Source: Nitrospirales bacterium
Lineage (GTDB): Bacteria > Nitrospirota > Nitrospiria > Nitrospirales > UBA8639
Direction of reading: 5' to 3'
Assembly: GCA_009377845.1 (NCBI GenBank)
Contig: WHTE01000002.1
Location: forward strand, 1 to 61,806
Length of the DNA stretch: 61,806 nt
Below the pieces are notes generated by a model. The model was given only the letters and a program-made list of their open reading frames with translations, had not been told where the DNA came from and searched no databases. This document shows positions 1 through 9,099 of the stretch, one piece after another (position 1 is the stretch's first letter; every line of letters starts with the position of its first letter). The position numbers and the translations under genes were made by a program.

Positions 1-72
1 AACCGTGCGGAGATTTGGACGAAAGACCCGTTTCGTCCGATTATTGGCGTGACTGACATTATTTCCAACTAA
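1..72 (+). CDS. C-terminal fragment of an upstream gene
   Basis: The first 23 codons read without interruption to a TAA at 70-72 and end in GVTDIISN. The gene begins outside the window. I do not recognise the family from so short a tail. A small GCGG/CCGC hairpin around 73-90 may close the transcript. Confidence 0.5.
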   Translation, partial: NRAEIWTKDPFRPIIGVTDIISN

Positions 73-390
73 GCGGTTTTTTCCGCACACGTCACATGAA
101 AAAGCCATTGCATGCTCCCTGGAGATTTGAGATTACCAATTTCTGTAGTAGTTTCTGTTTGTTACCACAGGTGATATTGTACACACAAGCCCCCGAAAAT
201 CAAAAAAGTTCTGTGGATGCCAACCAGATTTTCCTTGCAAGGTCTTTAATTTGTCGAGACAAAAGACAATTTACACCGAATAATTTCAATGAAACCTTTT
301 ACGAAGAGCTGGCCGTTTTGACAAAACTCTTCCGTGCCAATTGTGTAATTTTCCCAATCCTGGTTTAGTAGGCGTTTTTCTTTAATAATC
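73..390. other. Intergenic region upstream of recG
   Basis: About 320 bases without a convincing gene. A 90-codon open frame (96-368, +) starts MKKPLHAPW but has no Shine-Dalgarno sequence, no family resemblance and a Cys/Phe-rich composition unlike its neighbours, so I do not call it. A TTGACA at 318-323 may be part of the recG promoter, but no good -10 lies at 17 bp. Confidence 0.4.
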
Positions 391-2607
391 ATGTCGATTC
401 AACCCTATCTCTCTGAAATTCCCATTCAATTTGCCAAAGGGGTGGGGCCTCGAAGGGCTCGCTTGCTGGAAAAGTTGGGAGTTCGGACGTTGGAAGATGC
501 CTTTTGGTTTTTGCCCTGGCGATACGAAAACCGGTTGGAGGTGTTGCCCATCGGGAATCTACTCCCAGGGATGAAAGCGACCATTCAGGGCACTGTGCAA
601 AAACTTTGGGTGAAAACCACGTTTCGGAGACGTCTGGTCGTGGTCACCATTTCGGTGAGGGATGAGACCGGTCTCATCGAATGCGTGTTTTTTAACCAGC
701 CCTACTTGGAAAAGACCTTTATACCTGGGGTGCCCCTGTTGTTGACCGGCTCAGTACTGTCCAATTCCTCTGGAAGTTCACCTCTGACAATGCGCGGGCC
801 GGACTATGAAATTTTGGATGAGGAGGAATTACACGATAGGGGTGGAGGCCGGATTGTTCCTGTCTATCATGAGACGAATGGTCTGAGCTCCAAGCAGATT
901 CGACGAATTATGCGATCGATTTTTGACCATTATGCCGGCCATCTTCAAGAGATGTTGCCGACGGATTTGCGAACCCAACTCGGGGTCCCAACCCTTCCCG
1001 AGGCGTTGCCCGTATTACATTTTCCCAATCAAGAGCGTTCGGTGGAGGTCCTGAATCAACAGATAACTCCCGAGCATTCGCGGTTGGCCTTTGAAGAGTT
1101 GTTCCTCCTGCAATTAGCACTCGCCATGCGGCGCAACCGGCAGGCAACGGAAACTGAAGGAATCCCATTTATGGTTCGCAATCCGTTGATCGAAAGCCTG
1201 AAGGCACTGTTACCATTTCGGCTTACTCCCGCGCAGGAGCGTGTAATCCAGGAAATTAGCCGGGATATGGGACGGCCAACGAGTATGAACCGCTTGCTGC
1301 AAGGAGATGTCGGGTGCGGAAAAACGGTGGTCGCCCTTCATGCCATCGTGATGGCCTGTGGGTCCGGGTATCAAGCTGCCCTGATGGCACCCACGGAAGT
1401 GTTGAGTGAGCAGCACTATCTGTCTTTGTTTCCACTGTTTGAAGCACTGGGTGTCCGGTGCCTTCTGTTGAAGGGCGGGCAGACTGGACGCGAGCGGGCG
1501 GAGATTCTCGCCGGTATTCAGTCAGGCCAAGTGCAAGTGGTGGTAGGCACGCACGCGTTGTTACAGCCCGATGTGCACTTTGCCAAACTTGGTTTGGTGA
1601 TTGTGGATGAGCAGCACAAATTCGGCGTGCTGCAACGCGCACAGCTTCGGGAAAAAGCGGCATGGCATCCCGATGTCTTGGTAATGACCGCCACGCCTAT
1701 TCCCAGGACCTTGGCTATGACTCTGTATGGCGATTTGGATGTGTCGGTGATCGATCAGTTCCCGCCGGGGAAAAAGCCCGTGAAGACCTTATTGTTTCCG
1801 GCAGGTCACCGGAAAGAGGCCCATCGATTCATGCGGAAGGAATTGGAAGCGGGACAGCAGGCCTATGTGGTGTATCCGCTGGTCGAATCATCAGAAAAAA
1901 TTGATTTGCAAGCAGCCATTGAGGCCGCTGAGCTATTACGCGAAGAATTTTCTCCGTTTCGTATCGGATTGTTGCACGGTCGATTGCCCTCCCGCGAAAA
2001 GCAAGCCGTCATGGCGCAGTTCAAAAAGCAAGAGATTGACGTGTTGGTGGCCACCACGGTTGTAGAGGTCGGCTTGGATGTTCACAATGCGACGGTCATG
2101 CTCATTGAACATGCGGAACGTTTTGGGTTGGCGCAACTGCATCAATTGCGTGGCCGGGTCGGGCGAGGTCTTCATCAAGGATACTGCCTCCTGATTCATG
2201 CCTTAGGAAAGATTCCGTCATACTCACAGCAAATGCCCTTGAAGCTTGAGCCGAGTCGGAAATCTCCCGAGGAGATCGTGAAGAATTCGCAGGGAGAAGC
2301 GTTCTCTTGGTCCACGGCCCGGCGACGCCTCGGAGTGTTTGCGCAATGTGAAGACGGGTTTGCGTTGGCGGAAGAAGACTTAAAAATTCGCGGGCCCGGG
2401 CATGTTCTCGGGGTGAAACAATGGGGGGAGATTGATTTTCGCGTGGCGGATTTGAATCGAGATGCCGGGCTGTTGATAAAGGCCAAGCATGTGGCGATGG
2501 AATTGTTGGAACGTGATCCGACTTTGGCCCTGCCCGAACATCAAATTCTCAAGGAAACCCTGTTTCGCAAGTGGAGTGAAAAGTTCGCTTTGGGGTCCAT
2601 CGGATAA
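391..2607 (+). CDS. recG: ATP-dependent DNA helicase RecG
   Basis: RecG unwinds branched DNA, driving replication-fork regression and Holliday-junction processing. The 738-residue product has the usual order: an N-terminal wedge/OB-fold region (about 10-270), helicase domain 1 with Walker A GDVGCGKT (305-312) and the diagnostic DEQH box (406-409), a TATPIPRTLAM motif near 432, and helicase domain 2 with the LRGRVGRG motif. The length is somewhat above the 690 residues of E. coli RecG. The ATG at 391 places the conserved GVGPRRARLLEKLG helix close to the N terminus. It stands alone, followed by a tRNA gene. Confidence 0.97.
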   Translation: MSIQPYLSEIPIQFAKGVGPRRARLLEKLGVRTLEDAFWFLPWRYENRLEVLPIGNLLPGMKATIQGTVQKLWVKTTFRRRLVVVTISVRDETGLIECVFFNQPYLEKTFIPGVPLLLTGSVLSNSSGSSPLTMRGPDYEILDEEELHDRGGGRIVPVYHETNGLSSKQIRRIMRSIFDHYAGHLQEMLPTDLRTQLGVPTLPEALPVLHFPNQERSVEVLNQQITPEHSRLAFEELFLLQLALAMRRNRQATETEGIPFMVRNPLIESLKALLPFRLTPAQERVIQEISRDMGRPTSMNRLLQGDVGCGKTVVALHAIVMACGSGYQAALMAPTEVLSEQHYLSLFPLFEALGVRCLLLKGGQTGRERAEILAGIQSGQVQVVVGTHALLQPDVHFAKLGLVIVDEQHKFGVLQRAQLREKAAWHPDVLVMTATPIPRTLAMTLYGDLDVSVIDQFPPGKKPVKTLLFPAGHRKEAHRFMRKELEAGQQAYVVYPLVESSEKIDLQAAIEAAELLREEFSPFRIGLLHGRLPSREKQAVMAQFKKQEIDVLVATTVVEVGLDVHNATVMLIEHAERFGLAQLHQLRGRVGRGLHQGYCLLIHALGKIPSYSQQMPLKLEPSRKSPEEIVKNSQGEAFSWSTARRRLGVFAQCEDGFALAEEDLKIRGPGHVLGVKQWGEIDFRVADLNRDAGLLIKAKHVAMELLERDPTLALPEHQILKETLFRKWSEKFALGSIG

Positions 2608-2692
2608 AACAATGAGCAGGCATCTTGTGGCAATGATCCAATAGCCCGAATTGATTGATTTATAAGAAAGAGGAGGTGCAATCCATTCCTGT

Positions 2693-2721
2693 TTGACCTG
2701 CTAGAAGGTTCATGGTAGATA
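2693..2721 (+). promoter_or_regulatory. Promoter of tRNA-Leu
   Basis: TTGACC at 2693-2698, a 17-bp spacer and TAGATA at 2716-2721 fit a sigma-70-type promoter. The predicted start near 2728 lies about 14 bases before the mature tRNA 5' end at 2742. Confidence 0.6.
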
Positions 2722-2741
2722 TCGGATGTCGAAGTGGTATT

Positions 2742-2828
2742 GCCCGGATGGCGGAACTGGCAGACGCGCCGGACTCAAAATCCGGTTCTCTTACGAGAGT
2801 GGGAGTTCGACCCTCCCTCCGGGCACCA
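2742..2828 (+). tRNA. tRNA-Leu (anticodon CAA)
   Basis: The acceptor strands GCCCGGA and TCCGGGC pair, followed by A and an encoded CCA (2826-2828). The anticodon stem CCGGA/TCCGG encloses the loop CTCAAAA, giving anticodon CAA (2776-2778), which reads UUG. The long variable arm (TTCTCTTACGAGAG region) is typical of class II tRNAs such as Leu. The T-loop GTTCGAC is present. Confidence 0.97.
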
Positions 2829-2971
2829 TAAGGTTTTTTTAATTAAACACATACTCTTCTCTATCCTCCTATATCCTCTTAATCTTACAAGCAAAATTGG
2901 AAAAATCATGGCGAAATTAATAAGTGGATTTTTGAGATATCCGACTGAAGAGATTCAGACCAAAAATTGAC

Positions 2972-3000
2972 TTGACAGGGGCTATCGCCTTGACTATAGT
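2972..3000 (+). promoter_or_regulatory. Near-consensus sigma-70-type promoter
   Basis: TTGACA (2972-2977), exactly 17 bp, then TATAGT (2995-3000). The predicted transcript starts near 3007, giving a leader of about 78 bases before the exported-protein gene at 3085. It is the best promoter match I saw in the window. Confidence 0.75.
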
Positions 3001-3084
3001 TGGTGCCCTTGATCATGAAAAAAATGTATATCTGAATTCGTTCATTTTTTTGATTATTCACTCACACTTCCAAGGAGGAGTCCC

Positions 3085-3840
3085 ATGCGGAAGGTAGGGT
3101 ATTTCGGATTAGCAATCATTCTTGCAGGCTCGGTGAGCGTGGCAGGTGCGCAAGAGCGTACCCCATCCCATTCTGGGTTTGGGACTGGTGTCGGAGATTC
3201 CCAAGGTTCTGGTACACGGGCTCGGGTCATGGACCAAGACGATATGTTGCGGTACCTCTCACAAGATGAGACCATTCAAGGAGAAGTTGTCGGAGTTGAT
3301 CTGTCCAGCGGGAGAATGTTCCTCGATATGGGAGGGAGTTCCCATGATGAACGGCAGACCCTGAGAGGCAGCTTGAACTTGATGACCCTTTATTTCGACA
3401 GTAAGACAAATTTGCAAAATTTAAAGGCGATTGGCAAAGGCGACTATGTAGCTGTCACGGCTGCGAATGAAACCACAGATGAGCAAAAGTTTGGGACCGG
3501 TCGCAAATTGGTTCGTAACGTGTATGTGTTAAGCGGGAGTCAATTGTTAGGGGGAGCCGACAACCCTGGCTTTGGTGGCGGGTTTGGTCAAAAGCCAGAT
3601 CCTTATGGCTCAAGAGGGCTCAATATTAAAACTGCCGGGTATACCGGTGTGCCTGAGGGTGCAGTGCAGTCAGGAGCAGTAAAATCAGGAATCACAAGCG
3701 AGGTGGGTGTGGTGACTGGTGCCGCTCCTTGTTGGCAATGTGCCCCTCAACCTGACACCGTCAATGCCCGTACGGAAAAGACCCTTGCCACGGACTATGG
3801 GGAGGATCGCAAGAATTTCAACAAGGGTACCACTCAATAA
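3085..3840 (+). CDS. Exported protein of unknown function
   Basis: 251 residues. A clear signal peptide (KVGYFGLAIILAGSVSVAGA, cleavage after about residue 22) predicts export to the periplasm. The rest is hydrophilic, with a middle segment that may form a small beta domain, a Gly-rich stretch (GGADNPGFGGGFGQ) and a late PCWQC pair that could form a disulfide or bind a metal. A strong AAGGAGG at about 3071-3077 fixes the ATG at 3085. The gene is a single transcription unit with a strong promoter and a strong terminator, which suggests high expression. I do not recognise the family. Confidence 0.8.
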   Translation: MRKVGYFGLAIILAGSVSVAGAQERTPSHSGFGTGVGDSQGSGTRARVMDQDDMLRYLSQDETIQGEVVGVDLSSGRMFLDMGGSSHDERQTLRGSLNLMTLYFDSKTNLQNLKAIGKGDYVAVTAANETTDEQKFGTGRKLVRNVYVLSGSQLLGGADNPGFGGGFGQKPDPYGSRGLNIKTAGYTGVPEGAVQSGAVKSGITSEVGVVTGAAPCWQCAPQPDTVNARTEKTLATDYGEDRKNFNKGTTQ

Positions 3841-3871
3841 GTTTCAGGTTAATATAGCAAGTTCGTATTCC

Positions 3872-3909
3872 AAAAGAGCGTGCCGGATTTTCAACCGGCA
3901 CGCTCTTTT
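3872..3909 (+). terminator. Rho-independent terminator
   Basis: A perfect 15-bp stem, AAAAGAGCGTGCCGG against CCGGCACGCTCTTTT, with an 8-base loop and a T-run. It lies 32 bases after the exported-protein stop codon. Confidence 0.9.
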
Positions 3910-3994
3910 GTTATTAGGCCAATGAAATCCATGAAGCTTATCCGTTAAAAAATAAAATTATTATGTGTTTACGGTAGGAGAGAATTGATCGTAA

Positions 3995-4219
3995 ATGGAA
4001 GAGTTGGATCTTCGGGGGGTGCTTTGCCCTTACAATTTTGTGAAAACCAAGCTTAAGCTGGAGTCTTTGGAAACAGGGGCTCAGTTAAGGGTTTTGTTAG
4101 ATGCAGGCGAACCCATTCGGAATGTCCCGCAAAGCATTATCAATGAAGGCCATCAAATTCTCAAACAAGAAAAAGTTGGCCAATATTATCAGGTCGTTAT
4201 TCAAAAGGAAGATGTGTGA
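3995..4219 (+). CDS. TusA/SirA-family sulfur carrier-like protein
   Basis: A 74-residue protein with the hallmark N-terminal motif DLRGVLCPYNFVKTK; Cys11-Pro12 is the position that carries the persulfide in TusA-family proteins. Length and fold pattern (beta-alpha-beta-alpha-beta-beta) match the family. TusA-like proteins relay sulfur for tRNA thiolation, molybdenum cofactor or dissimilatory sulfur metabolism. No tusBCDE or other sulfur gene lies nearby, so the partner is unknown. Its last 23 bases overlap convergently with the end of rsmI. Confidence 0.85.
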   Translation: MEELDLRGVLCPYNFVKTKLKLESLETGAQLRVLLDAGEPIRNVPQSIINEGHQILKQEKVGQYYQVVIQKEDV

Positions 4220-4934
4220 TGGGAGTTGAGTTGGTGTTTCCTGGTGACTTTTTTTTTCTTTGAGGTAGTCCTTGAATTAAAAGCGTAATTTCTCCTTTGA
4301 TCGGTTTTTCCTTTAACTGTTGACCGATTTTTTCGATTTCTCCCCGCAGAATTTCTTCATTGAATTTTGTCAGTTCTCGTGTCAGCACGATGCGTCGGTT
4401 ACCCAGTATGGTGTTGATGACTTGCAACGTATGGAGAACCCGATGCTGGGTCTCAAAGACGATGATGGTTCCCGTTTCCTCCTTTAGGTTTTGGAAAAAC
4501 TTTTCCCTTGCCCCGGGTTTTCTGGGTACAAATCCCTCAAAAATAAACCGGTCGGTTGGGAGGCCTGAAACGCATAGCGCGGTAAGAATGGATGAAGGGC
4601 CGGGAATAGGAATAAGCGGAACGTTTGCCTCGATGGCCCGGCGAACCAGATAATACCCCGGATCAGAAATGAGGGGGGTTCCGGCGTCGCATACCAATGC
4701 GACGGAACCTCCTTCTTGAAGATGATGGAGAAGAATGTCGGTTTTCTCTTCCTTGTTGAAATCGTGGTAACTGGTAAGTGGCGTGCCAATTTGATAATAG
4801 GTGCAGAGTTTCTGCGTGCGGCGCGTGTCTTCGGCAGCGATGATGGACACTTCTTGTAAGATGCGTATAGCCCGGAAGGTCATGTCTTCCAGATTTCCGA
4901 TGGGGGTGCTGACGATGTAGAGGGTGCCGGTCAT
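4197..4934 (-). CDS. rsmI: 16S rRNA (cytidine-1402-2'-O)-methyltransferase
   Basis: Methylates the ribose of C1402 in the ribosomal decoding centre using SAM. Conserved RsmI blocks are all present: STPIGNLEDMTFRAI at the N terminus, AEDTRRTQKL, CDAGTPLISDPGYYLVR, PIPGPSS and FEGFVPRK. I chose the ATG at 4934 (245 residues) because MTGTLYIVSTPIGN is the normal start; an ORF reaching 5117 would run into the divergent dehydrogenase gene. The product stops soon after KGEITLLIQG, so the extra C-terminal domain of about 40-50 residues seen in E. coli RsmI is missing. Confidence 0.93.
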   Translation of the reverse strand: MTGTLYIVSTPIGNLEDMTFRAIRILQEVSIIAAEDTRRTQKLCTYYQIGTPLTSYHDFNKEEKTDILLHHLQEGGSVALVCDAGTPLISDPGYYLVRRAIEANVPLIPIPGPSSILTALCVSGLPTDRFIFEGFVPRKPGAREKFFQNLKEETGTIIVFETQHRVLHTLQVINTILGNRRIVLTRELTKFNEEILRGEIEKIGQQLKEKPIKGEITLLIQGLPQRKKKSPGNTNSTPITHLPFE

Positions 4935-5055
4935 GGAACGTTTGGAGAAAATGATGTTGGGCCAAGCTGGGATGGTACTGTGGGAATACGCGATTGTCCA
5001 GAAGGTCCACCCGTGCATGCCTCGTACCTCCGTTAATTGTGAAAGGATGTGAGAG

Positions 5056-5850
5056 ATGAACGAAGAATATGGATTGAATGGCCAGGTGGCTCTGGTCACG
5101 GGAGGTGGGGTGGGCATTGGACGGGCAATTGCGCAGGCGTTAGTTGGTCAACAGGCACGGGTCGCTATTTGCGGGAGACGACTTGAGGAATTGGAGCGCA
5201 CGGCCCAGGTATTGACCAAGGCCGGGTCAGAGGTGCTTTCCTTGCCCTGTGATGTGACCCAACGAGTAGATGTTGAACGCACCGTCAATGCGGTGGTCAA
5301 GAATTTTGGCCGGCTGGATATTCTCGTCAATAACGCCGGAGCATCAGGTCGAACGCCGATTCAGGATCCTGATGATTCTAAATGGCAGCATATCATTCAG
5401 GTGAACTTAACAGGTAGCTACCTTTGTTCAAAGCTTGCTGTTCCTTATATGCTCAAGCATCAATATGGACGTATCGTCAATGTCTCTTCGGTATTGGGAC
5501 GGTTTGGGGTGGCGGGGTATTTGGCTTATTGTACGGCCAAACATGGGATCCTGGGGCTTACCAAAGCTCTGGCGCTAGAAGTTGCCTCGCAGGGCATTAC
5601 AGTGAATGCCATTTGCCCAACTTGGGTGGATACCGCCATGGCCAGGCAGGGGATCGAAGAAACCGCAGTCATCCTTGGAGTTTCACCAGAAGAATTTCGT
5701 GAAATGGCGATCAGTGCGGTCCCCATCAAAAGGATGGCGGAAGCCGAAGAAGTGGCAAGTGTCGTGGTGTATCTTTGCTCTAAGGCCGCCAGCGCGATGA
5801 CCGGCCAAGCCTTGAATATCTGTGGTGGAGCCACGGCAGGCATTGCATGA
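5056..5850 (+). CDS. Short-chain dehydrogenase/reductase (FabG-like)
   Basis: 264 residues of a classical SDR. It has the NAD(P)-binding TGGGVGIG near residue 15, the NNAG motif near 91, and the catalytic Ser145, Tyr158 and Lys162 (YxxxK). The C-terminal GQALNICGG is typical of FabG/3-hydroxyacyl dehydrogenases. Substrate cannot be read from the sequence; 3-oxoacyl-ACP or 3-hydroxybutyryl-type substrates are likely. It is divergent from rsmI. GAAAGGATGTGAG precedes the ATG. Confidence 0.88.
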   Translation: MNEEYGLNGQVALVTGGGVGIGRAIAQALVGQQARVAICGRRLEELERTAQVLTKAGSEVLSLPCDVTQRVDVERTVNAVVKNFGRLDILVNNAGASGRTPIQDPDDSKWQHIIQVNLTGSYLCSKLAVPYMLKHQYGRIVNVSSVLGRFGVAGYLAYCTAKHGILGLTKALALEVASQGITVNAICPTWVDTAMARQGIEETAVILGVSPEEFREMAISAVPIKRMAEAEEVASVVVYLCSKAASAMTGQALNICGGATAGIA

Positions 5851-5916
5851 TTTGCCATCCTGTGTAGTCTTTTCTATTCCCCCTTAACCGGGAATTTCGA
5901 TAACTTGTTGATTTTC

Positions 5917-5945
5917 TTGACCTTCTCTAGGGGCAGATCTATACT
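5917..5945 (+). promoter_or_regulatory. Promoter of the tetrapyrrole operon
   Basis: TTGACC (5917-5922), a 17-bp spacer and TATACT (5940-5945). The expected start near 5952 lies just before the ccsA/hemX-like gene. It argues that this gene begins at ATG 5976, not at GTG 5955, which would leave almost no leader. Confidence 0.65.
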
Positions 5946-5975
5946 CGATTTTGGGTGTGTTTGCGTGGCTCTTCA

Positions 5976-6797
5976 ATGGGGTTTTTAATACCTGAAATGC
6001 TGTCTTACTTCACAATGGGCCTCTACTTTGGAGGGACGCTCCTCTTTCTTCTTTATATCTTGTATCGTTCGGAAGTAATATCAAAAATTTCTCTTTTGGT
6101 CACAGGGCTGGGGTTTTTTTCTCATACTGCTGCGCTCATTATGGCTATGGTGTCGACTGGACATGCCCCCATTATGACCTTTAAGGGCGCCATGTCATTT
6201 TTTGCGTGGGGATTAGTATTGGTCTATTTGGTCGTTGGGCTTAAACGGGGCTTAGAGGTGTTGGGCGCATTTATTCTTCCCCTGGCCTTTCTTTCCCTCG
6301 TCTCAGCGACCCTGGCTCCTCATGAAACCGACTCGATTGCCCCGGTCTTTCAGACGGTGTGGGTGCATGTGACGCTGAGTATCTTGGGTACCATTGGATT
6401 CGCTGTAGCCTTCGTGGCGGGTCTGATGTATGTGATGCAAGAGCGTCTCTTGAAATCCAAACAATTTAATGTCTTGTATTTCAAGCTGCCTCCGCTGGAT
6501 TTTTTAGATTCCTTAAATCAACGATCCATCCTTTTTGGATTTCCCTTATTGACCTTAGGAATTCTGACGGGGGCGGTTTCAGCTCAATTGACGATTGGAT
6601 CGTATCTGAGTTGGAACTCTGAGCAATTTTGGGCGTTGATTACCTGGGTGTTTTATTTTGTGGTCTTGGTGGGGAGGGTCACGGCAGGGTGGAGAGCGAA
6701 AAAAGCGGCCTATCTCACTATTGTCGGATTTGCTGGAGTGATTTTAACCTTTGTGGGCATCCTTCTGAAAAACCAACAGCCCCTGTCGCCTTTATGA
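5976..6797 (+). CDS. CcsA/HemX-type cytochrome c assembly membrane protein
   Basis: A polytopic membrane protein of 273 residues with about eight hydrophobic segments. The segment LSWNSEQFWALITW matches the tryptophan-rich haem-handling motif of CcsA/CcmC/CcmF relatives, and a histidine in the VWVHVTLSILG helix is in the right place for a haem ligand. Members next to hemA are often called HemX or CcsA and act in haem handling or cytochrome c maturation. The stop codon overlaps the hemA ATG (ATGA), so the two are probably translationally coupled. Confidence 0.85.
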   Translation: MGFLIPEMLSYFTMGLYFGGTLLFLLYILYRSEVISKISLLVTGLGFFSHTAALIMAMVSTGHAPIMTFKGAMSFFAWGLVLVYLVVGLKRGLEVLGAFILPLAFLSLVSATLAPHETDSIAPVFQTVWVHVTLSILGTIGFAVAFVAGLMYVMQERLLKSKQFNVLYFKLPPLDFLDSLNQRSILFGFPLLTLGILTGAVSAQLTIGSYLSWNSEQFWALITWVFYFVVLVGRVTAGWRAKKAAYLTIVGFAGVILTFVGILLKNQQPLSPL

Positions 6798-8152
6798 ATA
6801 TCATTGTTTTAGGACTCAACCATCGAACGGCTCCCGTCGAACTTCGGGAATTACTTGCTATCCAGGATAGCCGCATGGGAGAAGCCTTGGGTCGGCTTAT
6901 GGCGTATTCCGGAATCAAAGAGGCCATGTATCTGGGGACCTGCAACCGGGTTGAAGTCTATGCCGTCGTGGAAAAGGGTGAATGGGGTTTTCGTCAACTG
7001 GAAGATTTTTTGGTCTCGACCCATTTCTCCTTGTCGTCCGAGGATTTACTCCCACACCTGTATCGATACAGTGATGATGAAGCCATCGCTCATTTGTTCC
7101 GGGTATCGGCCAGTTTGGATTCCATGGTCGTGGGAGAACCCCAGATCCTCGGTCAGGTGAAGGAAGCCTATGAGCTGGCCCTGACCCATCGTTCATCCGG
7201 AGTCATCCTCAATAAGGTCGTCAAAAAAGCGATTTCGGTAGGGAAAAATGTCCGGACTAACACGCGAATTGGGGAGTATGCCGTTTCCGTCAGCTATGCC
7301 GCCGTGGAATTAGCCAAAAAAGTTTTTTCAAATCTGAAGCAACGAGTCGTGTTGTTAGTGGGCGCGGGAGAGATGGGAAAGTTGGCGGCGCAACACCTGG
7401 TGAATCAGGGTGTCAAAGAAGTATTCATCACCACACGGAATCATCATCGTGCCTTGACCCTTGCAGAACGGTTTCATGGGCACGCGGTTCCGTATGAACA
7501 ACTTCAAAGCACTCTACCCAAAGTGGATATTGTCATTTGCGCCACGGGTGCTCCCCACTATGTCATTTCCAAAGATGATATCGAAGGGGCGGTGCATTAT
7601 CGAATGAACCGGCCGATGTTTTTGATTGATATTACGGTGCCTCGAAATATTGATCCGGCGGTCAAGGATGTTGATAACGCCTATGTGTTTGACATTGATG
7701 ACCTCAAAGCCCATGTGGGGCACAATCAGGAAGAACGTTTGAAAGAAGCCGAAACTGCGGAACACATGGTGAGGGAAGAAGTCGGAAGTATGGTGGCCTG
7801 GGTTCGCGGGCTGGAGGCGACGCCCACCATTGTGGCCTTGAGAAAAAAAGCGGAAGATATTAAACAGGGCGAGTTGGAAAAAGTCTTCAATCGTTTGGGA
7901 GAATTGTCACCGAAGGAGCGAGCAGCCATTGAAGGGCTGGCCTCGGCGATTGTGAATAAGTTACTGCATGGTCCGGTCGTGACGTTAAAATCGGAAGCGC
8001 AATCTCAAAATGGATTTGCCTTTATTGAAGCGGCTCGCCGGTTTTTTGAGCTTCGGGAGCGGGAAATCCACTCTGGCGAGGTTCAACTCTTAGAGGATGA
8101 GACGGGTGATGTCGTCGGCGAAGAGACGCTGCCGCAAAAGGATGGCGTGTGA
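6794..8152 (+). CDS. hemA: Glutamyl-tRNA reductase
   Basis: First committed step of C5-pathway tetrapyrrole synthesis: NADPH-dependent reduction of Glu-tRNA(Glu) to glutamate-1-semialdehyde. The ATG at 6794 gives 452 residues and starts MNIIVLGLNHRTAPVELRE, the normal family N terminus; an open frame reaching back to 6629 lies inside ccsA and is not the start. The catalytic cysteine is Cys50 in GTCNRVE. GEPQILGQVKEAY and the nucleotide-binding GAGEMG follow, then the C-terminal dimerisation helix. It overlaps hemC at its 3' end. Confidence 0.97.
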   Translation: MNIIVLGLNHRTAPVELRELLAIQDSRMGEALGRLMAYSGIKEAMYLGTCNRVEVYAVVEKGEWGFRQLEDFLVSTHFSLSSEDLLPHLYRYSDDEAIAHLFRVSASLDSMVVGEPQILGQVKEAYELALTHRSSGVILNKVVKKAISVGKNVRTNTRIGEYAVSVSYAAVELAKKVFSNLKQRVVLLVGAGEMGKLAAQHLVNQGVKEVFITTRNHHRALTLAERFHGHAVPYEQLQSTLPKVDIVICATGAPHYVISKDDIEGAVHYRMNRPMFLIDITVPRNIDPAVKDVDNAYVFDIDDLKAHVGHNQEERLKEAETAEHMVREEVGSMVAWVRGLEATPTIVALRKKAEDIKQGELEKVFNRLGELSPKERAAIEGLASAIVNKLLHGPVVTLKSEAQSQNGFAFIEAARRFFELREREIHSGEVQLLEDETGDVVGEETLPQKDGV

Positions 8153-9099
8153 GTCTTCGGACCAGTCAAACACGATCTACGCTCATCGTGGGAACGCGAG
8201 GGAGCCAACTTGCCTTATGGCAAGCCGATTGGGTGCAACGCCAGCTCAGAGCTATCGCCCCGGATATTGCTGTCATTCTGAAACGCATCCAAACCAGTGG
8301 AGATAAAATCCAGGATGTTCCCTTGGCAAAAATCGGAGGAAAGGGGCTGTTTGTCAAAGAAATCGAAGAAGCCCTTCTACGACGAGAAATCGATCTGGCC
8401 GTGCATAGCATGAAAGATGTGCCTTCTGTGTTACCTGAAGGGTTAGAGATTATTTGTGTTCCTGAGCGAGAGGATCCAAGAGATGCGTTGATTGCCCGTG
8501 AAGGCCATAGCTTAGAAAAATTGCCGGTAGGCGGACGAGTCGGAACCAGCAGTTTGCGCAGACAGGCGCAATTGTTACATGTTCGTCCGGATCTTGAGAT
8601 CGCCGTCTTGCGCGGAAATGTCGATACACGACTCCGCAAGGTTCGCGAGAATCATTTTGATGCGATTATTCTGGCTGCTTCGGGCCTGAAGCGCTTGGGT
8701 TGGGATCAAGAAGTGACGGAATATCTTTCTGTGGATGTGAGTCTTCCGGCAATTGGTCAAGGTTCGTTGGGTCTGGAAGGTCGAAAAGATGATGTGTTTG
8801 TGCGAGACCTGGTCGCCCAGTTTGAGCATCGACCAACCCGGATTACGGTCACAGCCGAACGAGCCTTGCTCGCACGCCTGGAAGGCGGATGTCAGGTTCC
8901 TATTGCCGGCTATGCCACTCTTCAAGGAGATACCCTTACTCTAGATGGGTTAGTCGCGAGTCGTGATGGAAAGCGATATATTCGTCAATCGTTAACAGGG
9001 TCAGCGGGAGAGGCAGGATTTATTGGCACGAGGTTGGCTGAACAATTGTTGGAGGGTGGGGCGGGACCCATTCTCCAGGAAATTTATGGGCCGACATGA
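8149..9099 (+). CDS. hemC: Porphobilinogen deaminase (hydroxymethylbilane synthase)
   Basis: Polymerises four porphobilinogens into hydroxymethylbilane. 316 residues. The N-terminal GTRGSQLALWQ, the HSMKDVP motif, RRQAQL and the dipyrromethane-cofactor cysteine (Cys248 in EGGCQVPIAGYA) are all present. It starts with GTG at 8149, inside the end of hemA (GTGA overlap), and ends in an ATGA overlap with the next gene. Coupled translation through hemA-hemC-cobA/hemD is therefore likely. Confidence 0.97.
   Translation: MSLRTSQTRSTLIVGTRGSQLALWQADWVQRQLRAIAPDIAVILKRIQTSGDKIQDVPLAKIGGKGLFVKEIEEALLRREIDLAVHSMKDVPSVLPEGLEIICVPEREDPRDALIAREGHSLEKLPVGGRVGTSSLRRQAQLLHVRPDLEIAVLRGNVDTRLRKVRENHFDAIILAASGLKRLGWDQEVTEYLSVDVSLPAIGQGSLGLEGRKDDVFVRDLVAQFEHRPTRITVTAERALLARLEGGCQVPIAGYATLQGDTLTLDGLVASRDGKRYIRQSLTGSAGEAGFIGTRLAEQLLEGGAGPILQEIYGPT

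Noticed and set aside
96-368. 90-codon open frame upstream of recG
   Set aside because: No ribosome-binding site, no recognisable family and unusual composition; more likely intergenic.
2734-2970. 78-codon frame over the tRNA-Leu gene
   Set aside because: Its first third is the tRNA; the rest is low-complexity AT-rich DNA.
4935-5117. N-terminal extension of RsmI to 5117
   Set aside because: It would overlap the start and ribosome-binding site of the divergent SDR gene, and the conserved RsmI N terminus begins at 4934.
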